This document shows, in pieces, positions 41,868-50,206 of a stretch of 64,000 nt of DNA. Position numbers and translations under genes: made by a program. Source of the stretch: Rufibacter roseus (GTDB lineage: Bacteria; Bacteroidota; Bacteroidia; Cytophagales; Hymenobacteraceae); the NCBI RefSeq assembly GCF_001647285.1, contig NZ_LRML01000003.1, positions 248,001 to 312,000 on the forward strand. Reading direction: 5' to 3'. The notes beneath the pieces are model-generated. The model saw only the letters and a program-made list of their open reading frames with translations, was not told the DNA's origin and searched no databases. Within the stretch, counting starts at the first letter, position 1, and the number at the start of each line of letters is the position of its first letter.

Positions 41868-43622
41868 ATGAGGCAGCACTTCCAAAAATATTTCCTCTGG
41901 TATGCATTTGCCGCACTTACCCTGTATGTCATCACGGTAGAAATGCGCCCCGGGCGGCTGTACTTTCTGCTCACCTACCTGCTTTTCCAAGACAGCCTCC
42001 TGAACCTGCTCCTGTACCTGACCTGCTTCGGGCTAAGTGTTATTGGCCTTCTGGCATTGCTGCTCAATAAAAATAAAGTGATTTTCTGGGCTACTGCAGG
42101 CCTGTTGGCACCCTGTCTGCTTATAAGCCTTACGTTCAGGTTTATCAGTGGCTATAATTTCATGTATTCAGATGCCGTTCTGGCCTGGAATAATTTAGCC
42201 TTAGCCGATGCCGTTTTCCCAAATTACGCCAAAGAAATAGCGCTGGCGACTGGCGCTACCCTTTTGCTGCTCGGCTGCCTTCTGCTCTTCCGGCGCAAGA
42301 CGACATGGCGAACTTTCACCGCTTCCTCTGCTTTGTTTCCGTTGGCTGCCGTGGCGGCTTTTTCGCTAATAAAGTGGAGCTCCGGCGTGGTAGATGATTT
42401 CCCAGCCCTGTATCGTGTTCCTCTGGGCTTTGCGACTGCCATTTCAGACCGGGTTCCCCAGCCAGAGAGGGCACCGGCACCTATACTACCCACTGCCCAA
42501 GGCATTCCGCACCTGTTCCTGATTGTAGACGAAAGCATTACCGCCACAGAACTAACCCTGCACCAGCCAGAGCTACAAACCACCCCTTTTTTATTTTCGG
42601 TACGTGAACAGTTACATGACTTTGGAGTTGCCAGCTCTTTCACAAACCAAAGCGGAGGCTCCAATATTGCCCTAATGAGCGGCACCCGCTTGTCTGAAAT
42701 ACCAGATAACAGCTTTAAAACGTTCTCCCGCACCAACATTTTTCAGTTTGCCCAGAAAGCAGGCTATACTACTTATTATATAGATGCTCAGCAGGCTGGC
42801 CCTGTCTTACAGAACTTCATGTCACCCGAAGACCTGAAATACATAGACCAAGTAGAACGTCCCGCCGAAGGAAAACCCGATCTGCCCTACTACGAGCGCG
42901 ACATGCTGGTAGCGCAGCGGCTGGCACAATTAGCCAAGGCTCCCGGCAAAGTGTTTGCCTACGTGGTGAAAGCCGGTGCCCACTGGCCCTACGCCCGTAC
43001 CTATCCGCCAGATTCTGTTTTTTTTAGTCCTATTCTCTCGCCCAGAAGCATATATAAAGACAAGCAACGCACCCTCAACACCTACCACAACGCCCTCCGC
43101 TGGACGGTAGATGAGTTTTGGCGAAAGCTTATGTTGAACATCGCTCCAATAGACAGCACTGTCATCCTCTACACTTCAGACCACGGCCAAAACCTGAACC
43201 AGGCCGGCATTAGTCTCACCCACGCCTCAGTACACAACACTTCTCCTCAGGAAGCAGCGGTTCCCCTGTGGCTCTGGGATTCTGGCAATCTGGTGCAACT
43301 AGACGAAGTAAAAAAGCCTGGAAAATATAGCCACGCCCACATTTTCCCTACGCTATTACAGCTGCAAGGGTACTCTCCCATCTGGGTACGGCAACAGTAT
43401 GGCTCATCCCTTTTAGAGACACCCTCCTCCAAAGCCCCTCAAAGAATTTTTCTGTCTGGTGACCTGTTTGGCCGAGGCCCGCATTCTGTGATTCCTTTTG
43501 AATGGAAAGACAAGGAGGAACAGTGCTTTTTTGAGCTGTTTTTAAAAAAAGAGGCTAAAATCAGGAGTATGAGGGAGGCAAGGCAGTGTCTGGTATATCC
43601 GGGTCCAACTGTCCGGCTATAG
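41868..43622 (+). CDS. Sulfatase-fold membrane protein (EptA/LtaS-like phosphotransferase)
   Basis: A 584-residue protein with five N-terminal hydrophobic helices (about 8-24, 32-62, 68-92, 120-138, 150-165) and a periplasmic alkaline-phosphatase-superfamily domain. Metal-site motifs are visible: LIVDES (Asp221/Glu222), the nucleophile region NQSGGSNIALMSGT, the HWPY loop, and TSDHGQN (Asp438/His439). This layout fits phosphoethanolamine or phosphoglycerol transferases that modify lipid A or other envelope glycolipids. The final 35 codons run through a PAL-A copy (43523-43565), so the C-terminus after KDKEEQ may be a late replacement. Confidence 0.88.
   Translation: MRQHFQKYFLWYAFAALTLYVITVEMRPGRLYFLLTYLLFQDSLLNLLLYLTCFGLSVIGLLALLLNKNKVIFWATAGLLAPCLLISLTFRFISGYNFMYSDAVLAWNNLALADAVFPNYAKEIALATGATLLLLGCLLLFRRKTTWRTFTASSALFPLAAVAAFSLIKWSSGVVDDFPALYRVPLGFATAISDRVPQPERAPAPILPTAQGIPHLFLIVDESITATELTLHQPELQTTPFLFSVREQLHDFGVASSFTNQSGGSNIALMSGTRLSEIPDNSFKTFSRTNIFQFAQKAGYTTYYIDAQQAGPVLQNFMSPEDLKYIDQVERPAEGKPDLPYYERDMLVAQRLAQLAKAPGKVFAYVVKAGAHWPYARTYPPDSVFFSPILSPRSIYKDKQRTLNTYHNALRWTVDEFWRKLMLNIAPIDSTVILYTSDHGQNLNQAGISLTHASVHNTSPQEAAVPLWLWDSGNLVQLDEVKKPGKYSHAHIFPTLLQLQGYSPIWVRQQYGSSLLETPSSKAPQRIFLSGDLFGRGPHSVIPFEWKDKEEQCFFELFLKKEAKIRSMREARQCLVYPGPTVRL
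43523..43565. repeat. PAL-A copy inside a coding sequence
   Basis: TGCTTTTTTGAGCTGTTTTT faces AAAAAGAGGCTAAAATCAGG. It keeps the family layout and is translated as FFELFLKKEAKIR near the end of the sulfatase-fold protein. Confidence 0.6.
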
Positions 43623-43693
43623 TTTCTCCTCTCATTTTTATATTCCCAAATTTTCTCATCTTCAAATCATTAGTGCATTCAAATAATTTGCAG

Positions 43694-43701
43694 TATCTTT
43701 G
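43694..43701 (+). promoter_or_regulatory. -7 box of the rpsP operon
   Basis: TATCTTTG, 44 nt before the rpsP ATG. A GCCGGACGGGATCCGGC hairpin lies in the leader at 43711-43727 and could have a regulatory role. Confidence 0.65.
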
Positions 43702-43745
43702 CACCCCAATGCCGGACGGGATCCGGCGCTTTAACAAATTTAGCT

Positions 43746-44309
43746 ATGGCTGTTAAAATCAGACTGGCCCGCAGAGGCCGCAAAAAAGCTGCAATGTACG
43801 ATATCGTAGTTGCAGATGCTCGTGCACCACGTGATGGTCGCTTCATCGAGAAATTGGGTACGTACAACCCATTAACCAACCCAGCTTCTATCAACTTCAA
43901 CGAAGATAAAGCTCTGGATTGGGTACTAAAAGGCGCTCAGCCAACTGACACTGTGAAAGCTATGCTTTCTTACACCGGTGTTATGTTCAGAAAGCACCTG
44001 CAGATTGGTGTTTTGAAAGGCGCTATCACCCAAGAGCAGGCAGATGCCCGCTACGCTGAGTGGAAAGCTGCTAAAGAAGCTAAAATCACTGGTAAAGTAG
44101 AGAAATTAGGTTCAGACAAAGCTGCTAAGAGACAAGCTGCTCTTGATGCTGAAGCAAAAGTAAACGCTGCCCGTGCTGAAGCTATCCGTTTGAAAAACGC
44201 TCCAGCCCCAGAAGCTGCCGCTGAAGAAGCTCCTGCCGCTGAAGGCGAGGCTACTGAAGGTGCCGCTGATGCTCCAGCTGCTGACGCTACCGAAGAGACT
44301 CAATCTTAA
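43746..44309 (+). CDS. rpsP: 30S ribosomal protein S16
   Basis: A 187-residue S16 of the small ribosomal subunit. The core is about 80 residues ([40 protein letters not shown]). The rest is a helical region and an Ala/Glu-rich acidic tail, an extension known from Bacteroidota S16 proteins. It heads the classical rpsP-rimM-trmD-rplS cluster. Codon use is strongly biased, as expected for a highly expressed gene. Confidence 0.97.
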   Translation: MAVKIRLARRGRKKAAMYDIVVADARAPRDGRFIEKLGTYNPLTNPASINFNEDKALDWVLKGAQPTDTVKAMLSYTGVMFRKHLQIGVLKGAITQEQADARYAEWKAAKEAKITGKVEKLGSDKAAKRQAALDAEAKVNAARAEAIRLKNAPAPEAAAEEAPAAEGEATEGAADAPAADATEETQS

Positions 44310-44320
44310 TATTACCGGCC

Positions 44321-44914
44321 ATGACGTTAGACGCCTGCTTTCAGCTGGGGTACATTGTAAAGACGCATGGCACCAAAGGCCAGGTAGTCGCGTTTTTTGA
44401 CGTTGACTTTCCGGAAGAGTACGATGAATTGGAATCAGTTTTCCTGTTGATAAACGGAAAGCTGGTTCCTTTTTTCATTGACGACCTTAACCCGCAGGAC
44501 AAAGGCCGCAGCATCATCAAGTTTGAAGATGTAAAAACCGTGGCTGATGCCGAGAAGTTGAAAGGCGTTTCGCTTTACCTGCCCCTGAACCAGCTGCCCC
44601 AGTTAGAGGAAGACCAGTTTTACTTCCACGAAGTGATTGGCTATACCGTTATTGATGAGCAGTTGGGCGAGCTGGGCAAAGTAGAAACCTTCTATGATCT
44701 GCCTAACCAGGACCTGCTGGCCATGGAGTACCAAGGCCACGAAGTACTGATTCCGGTGCAGGATGAGATTATACTGCGCACTAACCGAGAGGAGAAAAAG
44801 CTATACGTAAGCTTGCCTGAAGGACTGCTGGAGGTGTATACTCAACCAAGTAACCGCAACGAGGAAGAACCGCCATTGGAGGGAGAAGAGGACGAAGATG
44901 AAGACAAGGTTTGA
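44321..44914 (+). CDS. rimM: Ribosome maturation factor RimM
   Basis: A 197-residue RimM that binds S19 and assists 30S head assembly. The N-terminal barrel ([23 protein letters not shown]) and the PRC-barrel ([36 protein letters not shown] ... [11 protein letters not shown]) are intact. A short acidic tail ([15 protein letters not shown]) ends the protein. It starts 11 bp after rpsP and overlaps trmD by 17 nt, so translation is coupled. Confidence 0.96.
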   Translation: MTLDACFQLGYIVKTHGTKGQVVAFFDVDFPEEYDELESVFLLINGKLVPFFIDDLNPQDKGRSIIKFEDVKTVADAEKLKGVSLYLPLNQLPQLEEDQFYFHEVIGYTVIDEQLGELGKVETFYDLPNQDLLAMEYQGHEVLIPVQDEIILRTNREEKKLYVSLPEGLLEVYTQPSNRNEEEPPLEGEEDEDEDKV

Positions 44915-45599
44915 CATTATCACTTGCCAGCCACACCTGCTCACCGGCCCCTTTGACCATTCTATCTTAAAGCGAGCCCAAGACAAAGGTTTGGTAGAAA
45001 TTCATCTGCACGACCTGCGCCAATACGCCATCAACAAGCACGGCCAGATTGACGACTATGCTTTTGGCGGCGGCGCCGGAATGGTGCTTATGATTGAACC
45101 CATTGCCAAGTGTATTCGCGGACTTCAGGCGGAACGGCAGTATGACGCGGTCATTTACATGACCCCAGACGGCCAGACACTGAACCAGCCCATGGCCAAT
45201 CGGTTGTCTTTGCTCCAAAACATCATCATACTGTGCGGGCATTATAAAGGCGTAGACCAGCGGGTACGTGATCTGTTTGTGACCCACGAAGTCAGCATTG
45301 GCGACTACGTATTGTCTGGTGGTGAACTAGCCGCAGCGGTGTTGGCAGATTCTATTATCCGGATTATTCCGGGCGTGTTGAACGACGAGAGCAGTGCCTT
45401 GTCAGACTCATTCCAGGACAATCTATTGGCGCCTCCGGTCTACTCCCGCCCCGCTGATTTTGAGGGTCATGCCGTGCCAGAAATTCTTCTGTCAGGGAAT
45501 ACACCCAAGGTAGAGGAGTGGCGGTTTGAGCAATCGGTGCAGCGAACTAAGGCCTTACGCCCTGATTTACTGACCGATAATAAAAATATTACTTCTTGA
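44898..45599 (+). CDS. trmD: tRNA (guanine-37-N1)-methyltransferase
   Basis: A 233-residue TrmD, a SPOUT-class methyltransferase that makes m1G37 in tRNAs to prevent frameshifting. The knotted SAM site is clear: [43 protein letters not shown], and [14 protein letters not shown] with the catalytic Asp. The C-terminal domain is complete. The ATG lies inside rimM (17-nt overlap). Confidence 0.97.
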   Translation: MKTRFDIITCQPHLLTGPFDHSILKRAQDKGLVEIHLHDLRQYAINKHGQIDDYAFGGGAGMVLMIEPIAKCIRGLQAERQYDAVIYMTPDGQTLNQPMANRLSLLQNIIILCGHYKGVDQRVRDLFVTHEVSIGDYVLSGGELAAAVLADSIIRIIPGVLNDESSALSDSFQDNLLAPPVYSRPADFEGHAVPEILLSGNTPKVEEWRFEQSVQRTKALRPDLLTDNKNITS

Positions 45600-45622
45600 T
45601 TTACATTTAAAAAAATAACGTC

Positions 45623-45630
45623 TATATTTG
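45623..45630 (+). promoter_or_regulatory. -7 box upstream of rplS
   Basis: TATATTTG, 42 nt before the rplS ATG in a 73-bp spacer, suggesting rplS has its own promoter as well as operon read-through. Confidence 0.55.
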
Positions 45631-45672
45631 CAGTCCGAATTTTGCAGATAAAATAGACACTATACCATAGTC

Positions 45673-46035
45673 ATGAGCGATTTAATTAACTTAATACAGC
45701 AGGAATATACTGAGAAGCGCGCGTCTATCCCTTCTTTCGCTGCTGGCGACACCGTTAACATTCACGTAAAAATCCGTGAAGGTAACAAAGAGCGTATTCA
45801 GCAGTTCCAGGGCGTGGTATTGCAACGCAGAAATTCTGGCACCAGTGAGACTTTCACTGTAAGAAAAGTGTCTAACCAAATTGGTACTGAGCGTATCTTC
45901 CCAGTTCTTTCTCCAAACATCGAGAAAATCGAGGTTATCCGCAGAGGTAAAGTAAGAAGAGCTCGTCTGTTCTACTTAAGAGGTCTTTCTGGTAAAGCAG
46001 CTCGTATCAAAGAGAAAAGAAATTTTACCGCATAA
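45673..46035 (+). CDS. rplS: 50S ribosomal protein L19
   Basis: A 120-residue L19 at the interface of the two ribosomal subunits. The conserved [32 protein letters not shown] and the basic C-terminus ([24 protein letters not shown]) are typical. It is the last gene of the rpsP cluster, followed 30 bp later by a strong terminator. Confidence 0.97.
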   Translation: MSDLINLIQQEYTEKRASIPSFAAGDTVNIHVKIREGNKERIQQFQGVVLQRRNSGTSETFTVRKVSNQIGTERIFPVLSPNIEKIEVIRRGKVRRARLFYLRGLSGKAARIKEKRNFTA

Positions 46036-46064
46036 GGTATTTAGTTTTTCCATAGTTTTAGTTT

Positions 46065-46097
46065 AAAAAAAAGCCGGCCTCACCCCGGCTTTTTTTT
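46065..46097 (+). terminator. Terminator of the rpsP-rplS cluster
   Basis: AAAAAAAAGCCGG and CCGGCTTTTTTTT enclose a short loop; it is a textbook GC stem with eight T. Confidence 0.93.
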
Positions 46098-46339
46098 ATG
46101 CCCCTGTTTGATTGCTGATTGTTTGTTGTTGATTGTTTGAAAATATCTTGATGTTAGAGTCTAATCTCTGGCAACGACTTAAATAATAAGAACAGTTGAG
46201 AGCCAAGACAGGTGTGGATTTCATTTAGGCTACAGCTTTGGCGCAGACACTCGCAGGTTTGGTAGACACTGCGAGGGCATTGGAAGAAGCGATAAATCAA
46301 TTCTTTAGAGACGCAACACTTTGTTTCTCCCACGCCAAT

Positions 46340-46379
46340 CTGTTTTGGGCCTTCTTTCCTAAAAACAAGCCTAAAACAG
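46340..46379. repeat. PAL-A palindrome, copy 18
   Basis: CTGTTTTGGGCCTTCTTT faces AAAAACAAGCCTAAAACAG, upstream of the SDR gene. Confidence 0.7.
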
Positions 46380-46449
46380 AAAATTACCGCAGCCTCTGCT
46401 CTCTTTGCCAATTTCTGCGTAGACTTGCTTTAACATTGACGAATAGAAC

Positions 46450-47223
46450 ATGCAGAATAACCGCTGGAATTTAGAGGGCCGTTGCGCCCTGGTAACCGGA
46501 GGCACCAAAGGCATAGGCGCCGCCATAGCCGAAGAATTGCTCAACCTGGGCGCCGATGTACTGATTGTTGCCCGCAAAGAACTGGAAGTAAACCAAGCTG
46601 TGACTGAGTGGCGCGCGCGCGGACTGAATGCCTCGGGCATGGTAGCCGACGTAAGCCAACCCGCCGATAGACACAACCTCATACAGCTGATTGAAAACAC
46701 TTGGGGCAAGCTGGACATTCTGGTGAACAACGTGGGCACCAACATCCGCAAGAAAATTGGCGAATATACTCCAGATGAATACAACTACCTGCTACAAACC
46801 AACCTCACCTCGGCCTTTGAGCTGTGCCGGCTGGCGCACCCGTTCCTGAAGAATTCTAAGCAAGGAAATGTGGTAAATGTGTCTTCGGTAGCCGGACTTG
46901 GTCATGTACGCACCGGTGCCATCTACGGTATGACCAAAGCAGCCATGGTGCAGCTTTCTAAGAATTTGGCTGCTGAATGGGCTTTGGACGGTATCAGGGT
47001 CAACTGCGTGGCACCTTGGTACATCCGCACTCCCCTGGCAGAACAAGTACTGCAAAACCAAGAATATGCTGACGCTGTTCTCAGCCGCACCCCTACCCGC
47101 ACCATAGGAAACCCAGAAGACGTGGCCGGAGCCGTGGCTTTCCTTTGCATGCCCGCCGCTGCCTACATCACCGGACAATGCATTGCCGTTGACGGAGGCA
47201 TGAGTATTAACTTGTTTGGGTAG
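46450..47223 (+). CDS. SDR family oxidoreductase (tropinone reductase-like)
   Basis: A 257-residue classical short-chain dehydrogenase, cytoplasmic and NAD(P)H-dependent. It has the cofactor motif TGGTKGIG (16-23), NNVG (93-96), the catalytic Ser (VSSVAG), Tyr159 and Lys163 (YGMTK), and the C-terminal [13 protein letters not shown]. The sequence is closest to the plant/bacterial tropinone-reductase-like group, although such names do not prove the substrate. It is a single gene ended by a large GC hairpin. Confidence 0.92.
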   Translation: MQNNRWNLEGRCALVTGGTKGIGAAIAEELLNLGADVLIVARKELEVNQAVTEWRARGLNASGMVADVSQPADRHNLIQLIENTWGKLDILVNNVGTNIRKKIGEYTPDEYNYLLQTNLTSAFELCRLAHPFLKNSKQGNVVNVSSVAGLGHVRTGAIYGMTKAAMVQLSKNLAAEWALDGIRVNCVAPWYIRTPLAEQVLQNQEYADAVLSRTPTRTIGNPEDVAGAVAFLCMPAAAYITGQCIAVDGGMSINLFG

Positions 47224-47236
47224 TTCAATCTAATTC

Positions 47237-47281
47237 AAAGCAGCAGCGCCCCGCTTGTAGTAAGCGGGGCGCTGCTGCTTT
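47237..47281. terminator. Long GC hairpin after SDR gene
   Basis: AAAGCAGCAGCGCCCCGCTT faces AAGCGGGGCGCTGCTGCTTT. It is a perfect 20-bp stem with a 5-nt loop, but only three T follow before PAL-A copy 19 begins. Confidence 0.75.
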
Positions 47282-47315
47282 AGGCCTGTTTTCAAGAAAA
47301 GAGGCTGGAAACGTG
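47277..47315. repeat. PAL-A palindrome, copy 19
   Basis: GCTTTAGGCCTGTTTTC then AAGAAAAGAGGCTGGAAACG. It is fused to the preceding hairpin. Confidence 0.6.
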
Positions 47316-47414
47316 CTTCACTAAACCTAGTCCCTCTTAAGCTTATCTTGCAGACATACTTTCCTGTTGATACTTTCCTGCTAATGCTGCCTGATGATGC
47401 TGTCTGTTGATGCT

Positions 47415-47538
47415 GTTCGGGATTTACCAATCCCGAACCATTCTGTCGGGGATTTATAAATCCCCTTTCTAGCCTCTGCTGTAGCTGGAGGATTAGGAAA
47501 TCCCCGACAGAGAACTTCCGAATTTACCAATCCCGAAG
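47415..47538. repeat. Array of GGGATTTACCAATCCC-type hairpins
   Basis: Hairpins lie at 47415-47438 (GTTCGGGATT), 47448-47465 (GGGGATTTATAAATCCCC) and 47515-47538 (CTTCCGAATT). An outer CTGTCGGGG (47443) pairs with CCCCGACAG (47502). The motifs match the array at 29580-29707. Confidence 0.7.
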
Positions 47539-47560
47539 AGCGGTTAAACGAGGCGCTGCT

Positions 47561-47599
47561 GCTTTAAATCTGTTTTCAAGAAAAGAGGCTGGAAACGTA
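47561..47599. repeat. PAL-A palindrome, copy 20 (duplicate of copy 19)
   Basis: It is identical to copy 19 except that AGGCC reads AAATC, which breaks the stem. It is preceded by the same AGGCGCTGCTGCTTTA-like flank as copy 19. Confidence 0.55.
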
Positions 47600-47716
47600 T
47601 TTACCCGCACCTACGAGGTTAGCTTTTAAGTAGAGCCAACAATTTCTTCCCATGGAAAGCTAATCCTCCGTCACTGGCGGGGATGGGTAACACTTTTGCT
47701 ACTTCAACAACTTCAA

Positions 47717-48586
47717 CTACATCAAGTCCTTTAGCGCTTGATAATAATTCTCCAACCCTTGCTCATGGGTGTGAAGGAACAGGAACGGCTCTATCAGCTC
47801 CAACTCCATCAGTTGCAGTTCCCCGTTTACGTCTACGCCGTCTACGCGGGCATACAAACAGCCTTGGGCAAACTGATCAATATACTTTTGGGCTTGCGGC
47901 AACAGGTGCTCTGGTGCAGGCTGTGGATGGATGGTGCCACCAAAGAAATGTTGCACTCTAAAGTCTCCGGACTTTGCAGACTTTAAGACGGTGTGGCTGT
48001 AACGGCCGTTGAAAAACAGGAATGACCACTCCCCTTCTTCCTGCACCTGCGGCATGAACGGCTGCGCCAGGTAATCTTCAGAAATCAGCAGCTCCTGTAG
48101 CCGCGGCAGTACATTTTCTACCTCTTCCCGCTTTACAATAAAAGTGTTCTTGGCTCCGCCGCTTACGGTTGGTTTTATAATGATTTTATCTGTGCCGAAA
48201 CGGGTAAAGATGTGCTCCAACTTGGCTTGCTGCCCCCGCTTCAGCAGCTCAGTAGGCACTACGGGCAATCCGGCTTTAGCCACGTCTAAAAGGTAATGCT
48301 TATCAGTGTTCCAGCGGATAGTTTTAAGAGGATTGAGCGTGCGCAGACCAAGCTCCTCTACCTTGTCTAACCACTCTCGGAATGCAGGGAACTTGTCGAA
48401 GTAATCCCAAGGTGATTTGAAAATAGCTAAATCGTACTGCTGCCAGTTCACCTCTGCATTGTCCCATACTTCTGGAGTAATGTCTACGCCTTTGGAGGCA
48501 AGAAAATCAAGAAGCTGTCCGTCTTCGCTTCCGCTTAATGAGCCATAACTCTGGATGGCGTCATAGGTAACTAATGCTAGTTTCAA
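47717..48586 (-). CDS. ATP-grasp domain protein (RimK/glutathione-synthetase-like)
   Basis: A ligase of about 289 residues joining a carboxylate to an amine or thiol using ATP. The order is an N-terminal pre-ATP domain (KLALVTYDAIQSYGSLSGSEDGQ), ATP-grasp (KIIIKPTVSGGAKNTFIV, YLAQPFMPQVQEEGEWSFLFF, NG) and the metal-binding end QLMELELIEPFLFL. It resembles the DcsG/prokaryotic glutathione-synthetase-like group of unknown natural substrate. The start is unclear: TTG at 48586 gives the family-like N-terminus MKLALVTYD, while GTG at 48631 would add 15 residues encoded partly by a CCCCCTCC/GGAGGGG hairpin (48632-48648). Confidence 0.87.
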   Translation of the reverse strand: MKLALVTYDAIQSYGSLSGSEDGQLLDFLASKGVDITPEVWDNAEVNWQQYDLAIFKSPWDYFDKFPAFREWLDKVEELGLRTLNPLKTIRWNTDKHYLLDVAKAGLPVVPTELLKRGQQAKLEHIFTRFGTDKIIIKPTVSGGAKNTFIVKREEVENVLPRLQELLISEDYLAQPFMPQVQEEGEWSFLFFNGRYSHTVLKSAKSGDFRVQHFFGGTIHPQPAPEHLLPQAQKYIDQFAQGCLYARVDGVDVNGELQLMELELIEPFLFLHTHEQGLENYYQALKDLM

Positions 48587-48656
48587 GTTATGTAAAATTG
48601 ATATTTTAAGTTGTGAATGTATTAGACCCACCCCCTCCGTGGAGGGGAGGGTTAGT

Positions 48657-48696
48657 GCGTTTTAGAGCTACTTTTCGGAAACCGGCCCTAAAACAG
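48657..48696. repeat. PAL-A palindrome, copy 21
   Basis: GCGTTTTAGAGCTACTTTTC faces AAACCGGCCCTAAAACAG. It abuts the stop codon of the M20 gene. Confidence 0.65.
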
Positions 48697-50028
48697 CTAC
48701 TTCAGCGGGTTGTTCAGGTACTCTACCGCTAGTGTTGCTAAGGTCTTTACCCCTAGTTTCATTCCGCTTTCGTCAATGAAGAAGTCGGGAGTGTGGTGCG
48801 AGGGGGCGGTGGCGGGGTCTTGGCCTTTGGGCATGCCGCCCAGAAACAGGTAAAGCCCGGGCACCTTCTCCTGAAAATAGGCGAAGTCTTCGGCAATGGT
48901 TACAGGTTTGGTCAGTTTAACGGCGTTTACTCCGGCTACTCGCTGCAAAGAGGGCAACATGTGGGCAGTCAGGGCTTCGTGGTTGTATGTGACAGGCGTC
49001 ATTTCTTGAATCTCTACCTCAGCCGTGGCACCGGCTCCGGTGGCAATGCTGGTGGCGGTCTGCTTTAAGCGCTCATGAATTTGTTTCTGCATTTGGGTAT
49101 CTAAGGCCCTGATGGTGCCAATCATCTCCACTTGGCCCGGAACAATGTTCGCACGCACGCCTCCGTTGATAGCGCCTACGGTTACTATAGCAGGTGCGTT
49201 GGTTACATCTAACTGGCGACTCACAATGGTTTGCAGCGCCGTCACAATATGGGCCGAGGTCACAATAGGGTCTACGCTCATCCATGGGGTGCCGCCGTGG
49301 GCTTGTTGGCCTTTTACTGTGATTTTAAAGTTATCGGAGCTGGCCATCATGCCTAGAGGCCGGTAGGTGATGGTTCCTACTTCTACATCTGAGCGAATGT
49401 GTAATCCGAAAATGGCGTCTACTTTAGGGGAATTCAGCACGTCTTCCTGCACCATCAGTTTGGCCCCGCCTACCACTCCGGCCGGAGATCCTTCTTCAGC
49501 TGGCTGAAAAATAAACTTTACAGTGCCTTTCAGATCTTTTCTCATGGCGCTCAGCACCTCAGCCGCCCCCATGAGCATGGCAACGTGGGCATCGTGGCCG
49601 CAGGCGTGCATTACGCCCACTTGTTGGCCCTCAAAAGTGGTGGTTACTTTAGAGGCGAAGGGTAGATTATGGGAGTTATTCTCGGTCACAGGAAGAGCGT
49701 CCATATCAGCTCGCAGCGCTACCACTGGTCCTGGTTTTCCTCCTTTCAAAATACCCACCACACCGGTTCTGGCCACACCAGTTTTCACCTCCAGCCCCAA
49801 TGATTTCAAGTGATTGGCAATTTTCTCGGCGGTCTTTACCTCCAGGTTCCCCAGCTCAGGGTTCTGGTGCAGGTCGCGGCGCCACTGAATAACCTTTGGT
49901 TCCACTTTTGTAGCCAATTGGTCAAGCTGCGCCTGCCATTTCACCAACTGAGCATGACCTACAGTAGGCTGAGCAAGAAGCGCACAAGCAAGCACACCGG
50001 TTAAAAGGATTTGTTTATATGATGGCAT
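48697..50028 (-). CDS. Exported M20 family amidohydrolase (paralogue 1)
   Basis: A 443-residue zinc-dependent amidohydrolase/carboxypeptidase of the M20D group (hippurate- or IAA-amino-acid-hydrolase-like), cleaving N-acyl amino acids or similar amides. A signal peptide (about 1-27, ending VGHAQ) indicates a periplasmic location. Metal-site motifs are GVMHACGHDAHVAMLMGAAEVL and the VTIAEDFAYFQEKVPG Glu/Asp region; IFQPAEEG carries the catalytic Glu pair. The C-terminal HHTPDFFIDESGMKLGVKTLA is typical. It is a tandem paralogue of the gene upstream, and each gene is flanked by PAL-A copies. Confidence 0.93.
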   Translation of the reverse strand: MPSYKQILLTGVLACALLAQPTVGHAQLVKWQAQLDQLATKVEPKVIQWRRDLHQNPELGNLEVKTAEKIANHLKSLGLEVKTGVARTGVVGILKGGKPGPVVALRADMDALPVTENNSHNLPFASKVTTTFEGQQVGVMHACGHDAHVAMLMGAAEVLSAMRKDLKGTVKFIFQPAEEGSPAGVVGGAKLMVQEDVLNSPKVDAIFGLHIRSDVEVGTITYRPLGMMASSDNFKITVKGQQAHGGTPWMSVDPIVTSAHIVTALQTIVSRQLDVTNAPAIVTVGAINGGVRANIVPGQVEMIGTIRALDTQMQKQIHERLKQTATSIATGAGATAEVEIQEMTPVTYNHEALTAHMLPSLQRVAGVNAVKLTKPVTIAEDFAYFQEKVPGLYLFLGGMPKGQDPATAPSHHTPDFFIDESGMKLGVKTLATLAVEYLNNPLK

Positions 50029-50038
50029 AGTAACACGT

Positions 50039-50077
50039 CTGTTTTCGGGCTTACTTACTAAAATCAGCCCGAAAACA
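50039..50077. repeat. PAL-A palindrome, copy 22
   Basis: CTGTTTTCGGGCTTA faces TCAGCCCGAAAACA. Both arms carry the CGGGC/GCCCG variant core. Confidence 0.8.
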
Positions 50078-50130
50078 AAGGTACGGCAAGTGAGCGGAAA
50101 AGGAATGGGTATCTGCTCCCTGATACTATA

Positions 50131-50186
50131 AGAAGCCTCTGTTTTTGACCAAATTTTGTAAAAACAGGTCGAAAACAGAGCTTCTT
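50131..50186. repeat. PAL-A palindrome, copy 23 (extended stem)
   Basis: AGAAGCCTCTGTTTTTGACC faces GGTCGAAAACAGAGCTTCT, with a GACC/GGTC core. The extended arms make it a possible terminator of the upstream M20 gene. Confidence 0.8.
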
Positions 50187-50206
50187 ACAGCTAGATACCT
50201 TAATTA

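Larger units (their letters stand above)
46036..46449. other. Gene-free spacer after rplS
   Basis: It holds the rplS terminator, a TTGATTG/TTGTTG microsatellite-like run (46107-46139) like the one at 24250-24284, and a PAL-A copy. No gene is seen. Confidence 0.65.
47224..47716. other. Gene-free spacer with hairpin array between duplicated segments
   Basis: About 490 bp. It holds a GC-rich terminator hairpin, two PAL-A copies that are part of a duplicated segment of about 48 bp (47266-47313 and 47550-47598), and an array of GGGATTTACCAATCCC-type hairpins between them. No gene is seen. Confidence 0.7.
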
